From Tengunoibacter tsumagoiensis (GTDB lineage: Bacteria; Chloroflexota; Ktedonobacteria; Ktedonobacterales; Ktedonobacteraceae): 64,000 bases of DNA. Location: positions 186,001-250,000 of the forward strand of contig NZ_BIFR01000002.1 in NCBI RefSeq assembly GCF_003967535.1, in the 5' to 3' direction. The notes below the pieces were generated by a model. It was not told where the DNA came from and made no database searches. It worked only from the letters and a program-made list of their open reading frames with translations. Shown here one piece after another: positions 45,415 to 54,817 of this stretch. Position 1 is the stretch's first letter. Each line of letters opens with the position of its first letter. The translations under genes were made by a program, and so were the position numbers.

Positions 45415-46401
45415 TTAGCTCAGAAAATCCTGTAGACGTTTGCTACGACAAGGATCATCGAGTTTTCGTAGTGCGCGAAATTCTACCTGGCGGACAGCTT
45501 CATGGCTTAAGCCTAACTTCTTTCCCGTTTCAGAGAGGCTATGTTCGCCATTACCCTCCAGGCCATAGCGCAGTTGGAGTACGCGTCGTTCGCGTTGAGA
45601 CAGGTCTTCAAGAAGATTGCGAATGTGTTCCTGCAAGGTCTGGCTGATCACTACGCGCTCGGGCGAATAGATGGGATCATCTTCCAGTACCTCGCTCAAT
45701 GAGATATCGTCCTCACCCCCTTTGCGTGGCATATCCAGGCTGATGGTCTCCTGATGAGTCGAGAGCAGTGAGATGACCTGCTGAACGCTGACCTCCATCT
45801 GACCAGCCAATTCTTCCAGGGTTGGTTCACTCTCGAGCCCTTGTTCTTGCTGCAAACGGCGGCGCACGCGCCCCAGGCGCTTAATCTCTTCCACTTTGTA
45901 GAGTGGAACGCGAATAAGATGGGCCTGCTCCACAAGCGCCCTGGTTACATACTGACGAATCCACCAGGTCGCATACGTGCTAAAACGATACCCTTTGCGA
46001 TAATCAAATTTCTCTACAGCATGCATCAACCCAATATTCCCCTCTTGTACGAGGTCCATCAGGTCGACTCCAAAGCCACGATACTTTTTAGCGATATGTA
46101 AAACCAGGCGTAGATTGGCTTCGATCAACTGGCGTTTGGCCTCTTCAGCGTCGCGCGTTGCCTGGGTCTCTTTCGCATCCCGGGGGAGACGTACCATTCC
46201 ACGCTGTTTGCGAGCCGCTGCTTTGGTACCAGCTTTTGCTCGCTCGATCCGCTCTGCTAATTGCTTTACCTGGTCAGCTGATAGAAGATCAACCTGACCA
46301 ATCTCATAGCGATAGAAGCGGGTCGAATCTTGAAGGCTGAGTACTTCGGGATTAGCTGGAATGCTTTCAAACTGAGTTTCTGAAGCGATCATTGTAGTCA
46401 T
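45415..46401 (-). CDS. Sigma-70 family RNA polymerase sigma factor
   Basis: Protein of 328 residues, group 1/2-like. Region 2 is complete: LRLVLHIAKKYRGFGVDLMD, LVQEGNIGLMHAVEKFDY, then RKGYRFSTYATWWIRQ, which is region 2.3/2.4 for -10 melting and recognition. Region 3 (PTLEELAGQMEVSVQQV) and region 4.2 helix-turn-helix (SLSETGKKLGLSHEAVRQVE) follow. It lacks the long acidic region 1.1 of a housekeeping SigA, so it is more likely an alternative, SigB/RpoD-paralogue factor, as is common in multicellular Chloroflexota. GGAGG lies 9 bases before ATG 46401. Confidence 0.93.
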   Translation of the reverse strand: MTTMIASETQFESIPANPEVLSLQDSTRFYRYEIGQVDLLSADQVKQLAERIERAKAGTKAAARKQRGMVRLPRDAKETQATRDAEEAKRQLIEANLRLVLHIAKKYRGFGVDLMDLVQEGNIGLMHAVEKFDYRKGYRFSTYATWWIRQYVTRALVEQAHLIRVPLYKVEEIKRLGRVRRRLQQEQGLESEPTLEELAGQMEVSVQQVISLLSTHQETISLDMPRKGGEDDISLSEVLEDDPIYSPERVVISQTLQEHIRNLLEDLSQRERRVLQLRYGLEGNGEHSLSETGKKLGLSHEAVRQVEFRALRKLDDPCRSKRLQDFLS

Positions 46402-47087
46402 CTGGACTTCCCTCCTACTTTAAATATTGGGTGTGTCTGGCCTCTTGTTGTTGACAGTATACGTAGATGGGATTTTCGCTATCTCCCAGTGGTCTTCCTC
46501 TAACATCGCTGCCCTCCACGATGTATTTCTGTGCCAGATGGATGTTTCTTCTTCTGTCCAGCTCTGCGTAAGGTGCTGTCCAATGAGCAGGAGAAGCGGG
46601 AAGTGGGTAAGTTGGGCGTGTTATGCTGGTTGTGAAGGGATAGGTGAAATGCAAATGATTGTGCACGCAAGTATGCTATTTTGTAGAAACTGTGCAAGAA
46701 AAAAATGTCTTATACTGTCTTAGAATATGCTCTTCAGCCTAAGAAATTTTCACGAAAGATTTCTCTTTACTTATGTAGCTGTGCCTGATAGGAGATGGTG
46801 CACTGTAGGAGCGTTTTGCCTTTGCTCGCTTTCTGCCGTAAAAATTCGCGTTGCTCGCAACGTTTATCATAATATGACCGGTATTGGGGCACTTTATGGC
46901 AGAGTTAGTGGTTGTGAAACCATGATCTGTTACGCAGCATTCTCTCATCCATAGCTCATCCTCTTGAAGAAGACAACTGGCAGTAGTGATCTATCAGTAT
47001 CTTGTGGTGAAGTTGCTGCTTTTTTAATTGCTGTTCATCGCTATGATTGGGTGCTCATTGCTATGATTGTAGGAAGGATCTCTCTTT
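46402..47087. other. Long divergent intergenic region
   Basis: 686 bases with no supported gene: frames on both strands lack ribosome sites and overlap each other. A short palindrome CGTTGC-TC-GCAACG is near 46850. The right end has two direct repeats just before the AAA+ gene, listed separately. The region serves the sigma factor gene and the McrB-like gene in opposite directions. Confidence 0.4.
47036..47069 (+). promoter_or_regulatory. Direct repeats upstream of the McrB-like operon
   Basis: CATCGCTATGATTG (47036-47049) and CATTGCTATGATTG (47056-47069) are 14-base repeats spaced exactly 20 bases apart, two helical turns, ending about 18 bases before ATG 47088. Such spacing suits a dimeric regulator bound on one face of the DNA. 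Pattern seen; role inferred. Confidence 0.35.
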
Positions 47088-49838
47088 ATGGATAGCAGAG
47101 TCGACCTCTTTGAAAGATATGTGCAGAGCGCGATCAAAGGTATGTATGAGATCTATGAAACAAAAAATCAACTCACTCATCAGGATACGCTCAATCGCTA
47201 TTATGCGACTTTTAAGGCTCGCTTTGGACCAGATGTGCTGGAACAGTGGAAGAGCTATGACGATAAGCGCCTTCTACAAACTCTCTATCATCCTGGCCGG
47301 ACAGATAGCCTTATGTCCTGGTTGCAGCAAAGAGAGACTGGAACAGAGTATAAAAGTGCGGATTTCGACTCATCTGTCTTTGGAAGCTTTTCTCTAAAGG
47401 ATGAAAAACACCTTGATCTCTTTTATATGGATGACAAAAGATCTCCCAATGGACAGAAATGGCATACCGGTTCTGTGAAGAATCCTACCCCGATTGCCGA
47501 TCTGGAAGCTGAGAAAAAGGCGCGAAAACATCTTCTACAATTACTGGGGGCAAATCAGGTCCTCTCCCAGTTCTCAGGTGAGCGAGATGAGGACTATACG
47601 TTCTTACAGCAGCGTCTGGAGCAGGTTGCACCAGATCTGGTCCAGACGGCCTGGGCCCATAAATATTTTTGTATTCTCTATCATAATTATCTGGTCGATT
47701 ACCACTTTTTTGAGCAGCAACGATTTCATCTGATTAAGGCGCTCATTCATCCTCCCGCAGGCGAAGATCAGCTCTATCTGGCAAATGGCCGTTTTGCTGA
47801 GCTGACGAAGCAGCTCAAGGTGCCTCTTAATACGCTAACACGCTTACTAAGTAGAATGAATACGCAGGTGCATAATTATTGGAGGGTCGATGTGCGGCCT
47901 GCCAGAGAGGCAGGAAAATGGGAAACCATGCTTGATGGCGAATTTTGTGGCGCAGATTTTGATGGTATTGGCAGTATGTCCCGGCTTGCTGATGATGAAC
48001 CTTCGCGTGTGAAACTGAATAGTCATATCAGTGAGCTACATGCAGATTATACGCCGCGCCAAAAGTTTTATCTCGTTGAACAATTTATTCATTTTTGTAC
48101 AGGGATTACTGAGGGCGATCTGATCCTGGCTTCATGCAGAGATGAGATTCTAGCGGTTGGACATGTGGTAGGCGATTATAGCTATGAGCAAGGGACGGAT
48201 TTTCCCCATAGACTTCCTGTCAAATGGGATTGCAAGCATGCCTGGTACTTGCCTGACCCGGAGAGTACAGAAGGGCAGGGGACGCTGGTTTATAAGCTGA
48301 GAGATGCTTCGATTCTTCTTGAGACGGAGCGCCAGTTGTTGACTGCTTTTCATCCAGAAAGATTTGCTGCAACGTTTGAGGATCAGAAGCTGGCGGCCAT
48401 ACCTGAGCGAGCGTTGCGACAACGTATGGAGCTGTTACGGCAGTCTCTCTTATTGGATGATGAGGTCCTGTCTCGTATCTATCGCGCGCTCTTGCAGGGC
48501 CATGTGATTCTGCATGGTCCTCCGGGAACGGGGAAAACGCAGTTAGCAAGGCTTATTCCAGAAATTTTGTGGCAGCCGAACCTGGAGAATAAGACTGTAA
48601 GCGCTCCCAATACATATACTTCATATACAACGACGATTGCTACTGCTACAAAAGAGTGGAGCTCCAGTACGCTTATTAGTTCGATTGTTCCTGAAAGTGA
48701 GGGTGGCCTGCTGAAATACTATACGCGTCATGGCTATCTCACAGGAGCTATTCTACGGAACTGGGGCTTTTCTGGTATCAATATCTCCGCCTTACAAGCA
48801 GATGCATTAAAGAAACGTTTTTATGTGGGGGGACAGGGATCTGATCGTCCAGAGCAGTTATATCGTGGACATTGGCTTGTCATTGATGAGTTTAATCGTG
48901 CAGATATGGATATTGCGCTCGGTGAGGCGTTAACTGCCTTGAGTGATGGCCTCCCGTTACAGGTTCCCATTGATGGAAAACTGGTGAGCGTTCCGTTGCC
49001 ACAGGATTTTCGGATCATTGGAACGATTAATACTTCCGGCCCACATCTGACACGTCTCAGTGAGCCTCTGATGCGCCGTTTCTCATTTGTGGAGATCAAG
49101 CCGCCAACGCGTCGATGGCGGCGCGAAGAGATGGCAATTGTGCTTTATAAGGCCCTGGAGCGGATCTCTCATCTCGATCTCCAGCAGAGTATTCAGGTGG
49201 AGTCAACAAAAGCTAGCTGGCAGAATGTCATTGCCGTACGGTTAGAGGCGAGTGGCTATTATCGTTTGGATGAAACACAACAATGGGTTGAGAGTGCGTT
49301 GTTTTTGCACGTGTTTGAGCAGATCTGGAATTTTTTTGAGGTCTTGCGCATTTTTCATCAATTTGGTACTGCTCAAGCCATTATGCTCCTGCAAAATGCG
49401 TTGCTTCAGGTGGTAAGTTTGCAGAATAGGACGCATGAAGAGTGGTTCCATGCGTTTGATACGGCCTTTTGTGATACTCTTTTTGATCAATTACAGGCTC
49501 TTGGTGTAGAAGATATTGAGATTCTGTTGCATTATCTCAACGGACAGCCAGATATGTTCGAAGATGTCTATACTCAATTTCTTCAAGGGTCTCTCCCGAA
49601 AGAAGGGGGACGTCGTGCTGTATCTCAGGAAGCTCTTCGCGCCCATGCCAGATCGTTGTATAGAGCACAATCAGAGGTTCTTTCTGAGCAAGATCTTACC
49701 CACCTTTTTGCCAGGAAAGGGTTAAGTAGTCAGACGATTGCAGAACTCTTTCATCTTTCAACTATGGTGCCACTGCGACTGCCAGAACTGAAGCGTCGTT
49801 TATTGCTTGCTCAAATGGAGTATCGCTATGAGTACTAA
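47088..49838 (+). CDS. McrB-type AAA+ ATPase with large N-terminal region
   Basis: Protein of 916 residues. The AAA+ module (about 460-700) has Walker A GPPGTGKT at 477-484, Walker B WLVIDEFNRAD near 596-606 (the DEFNRA form typical of McrB/MoxR-like ATPases), sensor FRIIGTINTSGP and arginine-finger LSEPLMRRFSF. The N-terminal ~450 residues are helical and unrecognised; in McrB proteins this part recognises DNA or another trigger. The C-terminal ~200 residues are helical. The gene overlaps the next by 11 bases, so the two proteins should act as a pair, as McrB acts with McrC. AAGGA lies about 10 bases upstream of the start. Likely a restriction or abortive-infection motor. Confidence 0.87.
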   Translation: MDSRVDLFERYVQSAIKGMYEIYETKNQLTHQDTLNRYYATFKARFGPDVLEQWKSYDDKRLLQTLYHPGRTDSLMSWLQQRETGTEYKSADFDSSVFGSFSLKDEKHLDLFYMDDKRSPNGQKWHTGSVKNPTPIADLEAEKKARKHLLQLLGANQVLSQFSGERDEDYTFLQQRLEQVAPDLVQTAWAHKYFCILYHNYLVDYHFFEQQRFHLIKALIHPPAGEDQLYLANGRFAELTKQLKVPLNTLTRLLSRMNTQVHNYWRVDVRPAREAGKWETMLDGEFCGADFDGIGSMSRLADDEPSRVKLNSHISELHADYTPRQKFYLVEQFIHFCTGITEGDLILASCRDEILAVGHVVGDYSYEQGTDFPHRLPVKWDCKHAWYLPDPESTEGQGTLVYKLRDASILLETERQLLTAFHPERFAATFEDQKLAAIPERALRQRMELLRQSLLLDDEVLSRIYRALLQGHVILHGPPGTGKTQLARLIPEILWQPNLENKTVSAPNTYTSYTTTIATATKEWSSSTLISSIVPESEGGLLKYYTRHGYLTGAILRNWGFSGINISALQADALKKRFYVGGQGSDRPEQLYRGHWLVIDEFNRADMDIALGEALTALSDGLPLQVPIDGKLVSVPLPQDFRIIGTINTSGPHLTRLSEPLMRRFSFVEIKPPTRRWRREEMAIVLYKALERISHLDLQQSIQVESTKASWQNVIAVRLEASGYYRLDETQQWVESALFLHVFEQIWNFFEVLRIFHQFGTAQAIMLLQNALLQVVSLQNRTHEEWFHAFDTAFCDTLFDQLQALGVEDIEILLHYLNGQPDMFEDVYTQFLQGSLPKEGGRRAVSQEALRAHARSLYRAQSEVLSEQDLTHLFARKGLSSQTIAELFHLSTMVPLRLPELKRRLLLAQMEYRYEY

Positions 49839-52263
49839 CACTATGCTTTCCCCTGAGTCTCATTCGTCTATTGTATTACAAAAGCTGCTTCTAGCGCATC
49901 TCTCTACCCAATTGTCTTTCTCTGATCTCAGCAGATTCTTGATGCCAGACCAGTTTCACCAGGCTCCTCTTTCTTTCTCTGATCTCAGCAGATTCTTGAT
50001 GCCAGACCAGTTTCACCAGGCTCCTCTTTTACAGTGGTATGAATGTGTCACGCAGACGCTTGCTCTGTTGCCTGCTATTCTTCAGTCTCTCGCCAGCATT
50101 GATGCATCCTCTCAGGAGCAGTTACAATGGTCAAGGCGAACAAGCATGAGCCCTTCGAGCATTAAAGTTGATCAGCGAGCGACCATGAATCGTAATATTG
50201 CAGGACAACCTCCGATCCTCTTTGTCGGAGATCAGCAGCTCACTCAAGAGTATGCAAAAGAGCGGCTGTATGGAGCGGCTCTGGTCTTCCAGTACAGGGA
50301 GCTTGTGCAGACATTGAAGCAGATAGGAGAGCAGTATCAAGTTCTGTCAGAGCCTCTAGCTGCTGAGCTTGCTCAAGCAGTAGCAATCTTACAAAAACAT
50401 CAACTCTCTTTTGAAGCGTTATCAGAGCGGGCTCGCTATTGTGATATCGGGGGACTTGTTCAAGAGTTGGGGCAAGCTCTGTCGCAGCAAGGGGCAGAAG
50501 GATATCGCAAATTGCTCAGGATCTGGCAGCAGGTCAGACCTTTATTTGAGACGAGAAAAAAATTATCGGCCCGGCTCTTATCTTTTCCCGACGACGAGGG
50601 AGTATACCCCTGGCTGTATGAGCTCTGGATTCTGCTAGAATGCCTGGCTTTTTTGGAGCAGAAACAGAAGTTATTGCCAGGAGCTATCAAAGTGCGTCCT
50701 GGCAAACTGCTCTGCCGTTTCTCGTGGGAGAACCAGTCTTATTGGCTCGAGTATGTGGCCTTACCGCCTGCGCCAGTGCAGATCGTGAGCCGACCGACAC
50801 CAGGATTGCGTTCGGGCCTCTTTATCACACGCAAACGTTATCCACAGAGTACGGTTGTGATCAAGGGAAAGACGATCTGGCGTGAGCCTGCTTTACGTAT
50901 TGCCACATCTTATCGTTATGAAACGGCCTATGAAGAGCTACTGAGAACCTTTGCCGAGCTTTCTGTGCAAGAAGCCCCCGTTGCTCTTCTCTTTTATGCG
51001 GCAACAGAGCAGGAGATGAAGGTGAAGCTATCAGGAGCAGTGCGCTTACGGCCTGATCTCTATCGTACCAACCAGCGTCTGGCAAGCCTTGTTGACCCCT
51101 CTCAAGGAACTGAACGCGGACCACAGGTTATTCCCTATCTCTTTGTACCAGCCCTCTCTACTGCTGAGCGCACCAGGCTATGGCAGCAGGCATTTGAGCA
51201 GCTTGAAGTCTGCTTTCCAGATCGTCCAGCACCAACCTGTCAATATATCTTTGTTGATAATGAGGCGCGCGCAGATGAGGTAAATCTTTCGCTTGATTAT
51301 GATCTGATCTGCCCGAAGCCACATATTGGCCCACAGATCTTTGATCTTGTCAATCGTGCAAGGCATTGTCTACAGGACCCGCGCTTCTGCCATGTGATTG
51401 GGACAAAGTTTGATCTACCAGTAAAGCCCATAAAAAATGCACTGGACTTAAGCCGAGAGATCGCTTATCACCGACAACATCTAGAAAAACGTCTGGACAG
51501 CATGGCAGATGAAGAACACTATCAACTTGCTGTTGATCAAACTATTGAGCGGGTTGGCACAATGATTAATTTTTATATACAGACGCGTTCAGATACTGCT
51601 CATGTGATCGATCAATTTAAGCGCTGGCCTTTTGGTCGCTATTGGGATCGTAAAGCATCCTTTTGCCTGGATGAGCAGGTGCGCTTAAGTTTGATGGGTG
51701 GAGAGTATGTGTGGAATCAGTATGTAGACCTCAATCAACAGGATATCGACTGGGCCGCCGCAGCTATCCAGTATTGTCGAGCCTTTGAAAGAGAACTTAT
51801 GCTCCGCCTCTTCGATCCTCTGCAATCAGCCTCCACTGAAGGGCAAGCTGATAAGGAAACAAAACAATTAAAAAGTTCGAATAAGGGACGAAAAATGGAA
51901 AACATTGTCCTGGGTGATTATATACGGGCTTTCTCTGCACGAGAGAATGATCCTGGGAAAGGTGATTATTATCATAAAGCTAACTGGTTGCTCTGGTTGG
52001 AATATGTAGATACAGTTGTTAAAGGAGAATGGAGAGAGAGAGACGGCACTGTCTCGGCGAAAGAAGGTTTTACGAACCTGATCGGAGCAATCAAAGCACA
52101 TAATCTGCATCAAAAAAGAAATGAACTGGCGCATGGTGAACGTGTTTCAAGAGAGGCCGCAGAAGAGCTCAAAGACCTGATTCTTGGGACTTCGTTTCAA
52201 AAAGGCCTCCTCTGTCTGCTGATTGAGAATATTCCTAGAAAGGACAAGAATATGGTCATTTGA
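49828..52263 (+). CDS. Large partner of the McrB-like ATPase with HEPN-like C-terminus
   Basis: Protein of 811 residues that I cannot assign to McrC or another named family. The N-terminus has a perfect tandem duplication of 19 residues (LSFSDLSRFLMPDQFHQAP). The middle (about 290-500) is strand-rich, with YWLEYVALPPAPVQIVSRP and KVKLSGAVRLRPDLYRTNQ, and could hold a degenerate nuclease-like fold. Near the C-terminus, NLHQKRNELAHGERVS contains R-N-x-x-x-H, the active-site motif of HEPN ribonucleases, within a helical region (about 700-811). The start at 49828 has GGAG 7 bases upstream and lies inside the preceding gene, showing translational coupling. A role as RNA-cutting or DNA-cutting effector of the pair is inferred. 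Confidence 0.72.
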   Translation: MSTNTMLSPESHSSIVLQKLLLAHLSTQLSFSDLSRFLMPDQFHQAPLSFSDLSRFLMPDQFHQAPLLQWYECVTQTLALLPAILQSLASIDASSQEQLQWSRRTSMSPSSIKVDQRATMNRNIAGQPPILFVGDQQLTQEYAKERLYGAALVFQYRELVQTLKQIGEQYQVLSEPLAAELAQAVAILQKHQLSFEALSERARYCDIGGLVQELGQALSQQGAEGYRKLLRIWQQVRPLFETRKKLSARLLSFPDDEGVYPWLYELWILLECLAFLEQKQKLLPGAIKVRPGKLLCRFSWENQSYWLEYVALPPAPVQIVSRPTPGLRSGLFITRKRYPQSTVVIKGKTIWREPALRIATSYRYETAYEELLRTFAELSVQEAPVALLFYAATEQEMKVKLSGAVRLRPDLYRTNQRLASLVDPSQGTERGPQVIPYLFVPALSTAERTRLWQQAFEQLEVCFPDRPAPTCQYIFVDNEARADEVNLSLDYDLICPKPHIGPQIFDLVNRARHCLQDPRFCHVIGTKFDLPVKPIKNALDLSREIAYHRQHLEKRLDSMADEEHYQLAVDQTIERVGTMINFYIQTRSDTAHVIDQFKRWPFGRYWDRKASFCLDEQVRLSLMGGEYVWNQYVDLNQQDIDWAAAAIQYCRAFERELMLRLFDPLQSASTEGQADKETKQLKSSNKGRKMENIVLGDYIRAFSARENDPGKGDYYHKANWLLWLEYVDTVVKGEWRERDGTVSAKEGFTNLIGAIKAHNLHQKRNELAHGERVSREAAEELKDLILGTSFQKGLLCLLIENIPRKDKNMVI
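49915..50028 (+). repeat. Perfect 57-bp tandem duplication inside the coding region
   Basis: Bases 49915-49971 and 49972-50028 are identical, each coding 19 residues in frame. Absence of any substitution points to a very recent event or to slippage-prone, phase-variable sequence. Confidence 0.95.
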
Positions 52264-52394
52264 TTTATCAAGGGTGCGTAAAATTACTTATTGACCCTTG
52301 AAAAATTGAAGAAAGATAGCTATTTCAGGTATGATAAAACCCGGGACGCTTTTTTTCTTACTCATCATAGCACCATTTTATGAGGAGAACATTT

Positions 52395-54614
52395 ATGAGC
52401 AGGAGACATATAAGATTAACTATCAATTATGAGGGTAGGAGCGCTCCACAACAATCTGATAAGCCAGAAAGTTATCTCTATCTATTCAAAGAAACGTATG
52501 AAGTGAGAGATGGGAGAGATGGGAAATCTCATGATCCCTGGCCACCAGAAGAATTTGCTCGCGAACAATTTTCTGATCGGGAAGGCGATGAGCGAGAGCG
52601 TGGGACGAGGTTATTTAAATATCTGTTTGCAGATAATATGAAGTATTATTATGATTATGCCATCAATGAGTTAAAAAGAGCAAAAAGAGACCAGCAAGAA
52701 GTGCGCTGTCTGTTCAATCTCAAGAACCTTCCTCCGGAATTGCAGCGTTTGCCATGGCACCTGCTTTATGATAAAGATTATCTCAATGCTACAGGAGAAA
52801 AGGGAGCCTTTCTTTGTTCCGAGCCTTTTCTTCAAGTAAAAGTGAATGGGAGACGGCAGAAAAAAAATCCTCAACGCAATGATCGCTTTATGAACTCAGC
52901 CGTATGGCGGTTTTCCTCCAGCTTGCCGGGGCGTGTGCTCTCTGTAATTATTGTGATTGTATTGCTGGCATCCTTCTGGTATTTTAATCCGTTGCTCTCT
53001 TTTATAGGTTATCAGACACCATCACCGGCTCCTACAACCTTTACAAATTTTTGTCGAACACATGCTGCGACCAACTTTGTTGACCCTGTCCCATTGCCAC
53101 CTCCTGTCCTGTCTATCGGTGCAGAGCCTCCTCCTGCGACCAATCATTCCTTGATGGTAGGCCTGAGCGAAGGAACCTTTATCTATGATACTGAGCGAGT
53201 GGGAGAGAGTGCTGAGGTTTCTGGGAAATTGAGCGCGGCCCAGGATGCCTCTGCTGGTCGTTACCAACTTGCGTCAACGGAGTTTCAAAACTTAAGCGAC
53301 CCACATGCGCTTGCTTTCGCAGGATCAAACGATGCTGAGGCGCGTATCTATGCAGAAGATCAAAGTATCTTTGCTCAGCGAGAGCCATATATTACAATTA
53401 TTGTTGGGGTCACTTTTGACCAAAGCGATCAGGGAAGCTCGCGTGATACATTACAAGGAGCATTTTTGGCACAATATTCGTGTAATCATGTAAAAGAGGT
53501 GAAAACGCACGTGGTCCTGATGATTGCGAATGAAGGAGTATCTGGCAATGATTATGCGAGCAGCGAAAACGAGGACCGTATCAGGAGTATGATTCAGCAG
53601 CAAACTGCCAATGATCGAACGATTGTGGGAATCGTTGGCTGGAACGTGAGCTCAGTCACGACAAAAGTGGTGAAAGAGTTGAATATGCCTGCTGATGTAT
53701 GCAAGATCTCGCTTCCCATGATCTCTCCATCTGCTTCTAGCGATTCTCTCAATAATATGTGTGGCTTCTTTCGTATTACGGGTTCGGATAGAGAACAGGC
53801 TACTTTAGCTGCTGACTATATTCAGGGGAAATTTCCTCATCATGTTGTTATCTTTTATGATCCTAAAGATCCCTATTCGCAAGATCTGGATAGCACTTTC
53901 AATACCCATATGACGGGTCAGAATCCTCAACCTCTGATTGAGGCGGAAACGTATACGGTTGGGGATAGTGATTCGATCAAACAAGCGTTTGCTGATGAGA
54001 TAAAGAAAGCAACGACACAACCGCCGCTGGATACAATCTATTTTGCAGGCTATCCGGCGGATCTTTCCATTATGCTGCCTCAGATAGCAACTTCTCCTAC
54101 AATTACCACAGTGATAGGCCCTGATGCTTTCGCAACCTTTAGTGATTATAGGGCAAATGCTACAGATTTCAATAAAGTCTATTACACCACTTTTGCATCG
54201 CAAGGTGAATGGACGCGTAATCATCTGACTGAGGGGACCGCATTCTTGAAAAACTATATGGACACCTTTGGACGACCACCTGTGGGAGGTATACAGGCAA
54301 TTGATGAAGACCCTATTTTGAGCTATGATGCCATGCAGGTCCTGCTATTTGCCTGCTCAAAGACGCCATCAGATCTCTCTGCGACAAAGGTTGTCAATGC
54401 AATCAAGCAGATTACCGTTGTAGCCCCTTTTCAGGGATTGAGTGGACGGATTGCATTTAACGACACTAATTTTACGAGTAATCCAGTGTATAAAAGTATT
54501 CTGATTGAACATTTTAAAGATGGGGTGCCGCAAAATGATGACCCAGAGAAATGTTTCTTAGCCAATGATCCAGATCAGGATTGTGCTACATTCAATCCTG
54601 CGCTGGATCAATAA
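52395..54614 (+). CDS. Membrane receptor-like fusion: CHAT-like N-half, TM, type I solute-binding domain
   Basis: Protein of 739 residues. The cytoplasmic N-terminal ~160 residues resemble the N-terminal half of CHAT proteases (LPPELQRLPWHLLYDKDYLN then GAFLCSEPFLQV), but the catalytic His/Cys half is absent. One transmembrane helix (about 181-200, VLSVIIVIVLLASFWYF) follows, then a Pro-rich linker. The outer ~480 residues look like a type I periplasmic ligand-binding fold as in branched-chain amino acid receptors: ITIIVGVTFDQSDQGSSR, IVGIVGWNVSSVTTKVV, HHVVIFYDPKDPYSQDL, DTIYFAGYPADLSIMLPQIA and ILSYDAMQVLLFAC. Start 52395 follows GAGGAG. It is probably an envelope sensor; the ligand and its link to the McrB-like pair upstream (131 bases) are unknown. 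Confidence 0.75.
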   Translation: MSRRHIRLTINYEGRSAPQQSDKPESYLYLFKETYEVRDGRDGKSHDPWPPEEFAREQFSDREGDERERGTRLFKYLFADNMKYYYDYAINELKRAKRDQQEVRCLFNLKNLPPELQRLPWHLLYDKDYLNATGEKGAFLCSEPFLQVKVNGRRQKKNPQRNDRFMNSAVWRFSSSLPGRVLSVIIVIVLLASFWYFNPLLSFIGYQTPSPAPTTFTNFCRTHAATNFVDPVPLPPPVLSIGAEPPPATNHSLMVGLSEGTFIYDTERVGESAEVSGKLSAAQDASAGRYQLASTEFQNLSDPHALAFAGSNDAEARIYAEDQSIFAQREPYITIIVGVTFDQSDQGSSRDTLQGAFLAQYSCNHVKEVKTHVVLMIANEGVSGNDYASSENEDRIRSMIQQQTANDRTIVGIVGWNVSSVTTKVVKELNMPADVCKISLPMISPSASSDSLNNMCGFFRITGSDREQATLAADYIQGKFPHHVVIFYDPKDPYSQDLDSTFNTHMTGQNPQPLIEAETYTVGDSDSIKQAFADEIKKATTQPPLDTIYFAGYPADLSIMLPQIATSPTITTVIGPDAFATFSDYRANATDFNKVYYTTFASQGEWTRNHLTEGTAFLKNYMDTFGRPPVGGIQAIDEDPILSYDAMQVLLFACSKTPSDLSATKVVNAIKQITVVAPFQGLSGRIAFNDTNFTSNPVYKSILIEHFKDGVPQNDDPEKCFLANDPDQDCATFNPALDQ

Positions 54615-54817
54615 AACCCTCCTGCGTTTTGGTATCTCTTTTCGCCAGATGACAAAGATCGGAAGCGCTGTGCTGTGCATACTGCATCATAAATGCCATA
54701 CAAAGAATAAAGTGAGTGGATTGATTAGACCCTCATGATTTGAGCTTTGATGGTCGATATTCGTTTATCTATAGAGATATCTTTAATGCGGTCCTGTTTT
54801 GAAGAGGGAGAACATGC

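Noticed and set aside
46415-46954. Several overlapping frames on both strands between the sigma factor and the AAA+ gene
   Set aside because: They overlap each other, lack ribosome sites and show no protein family features.
49828-52263. Calling the AAA+ partner McrC
   Set aside because: Its length, central region and HEPN-like C-terminus do not fit McrC, and I could not find a clear PD-(D/E)xK motif.
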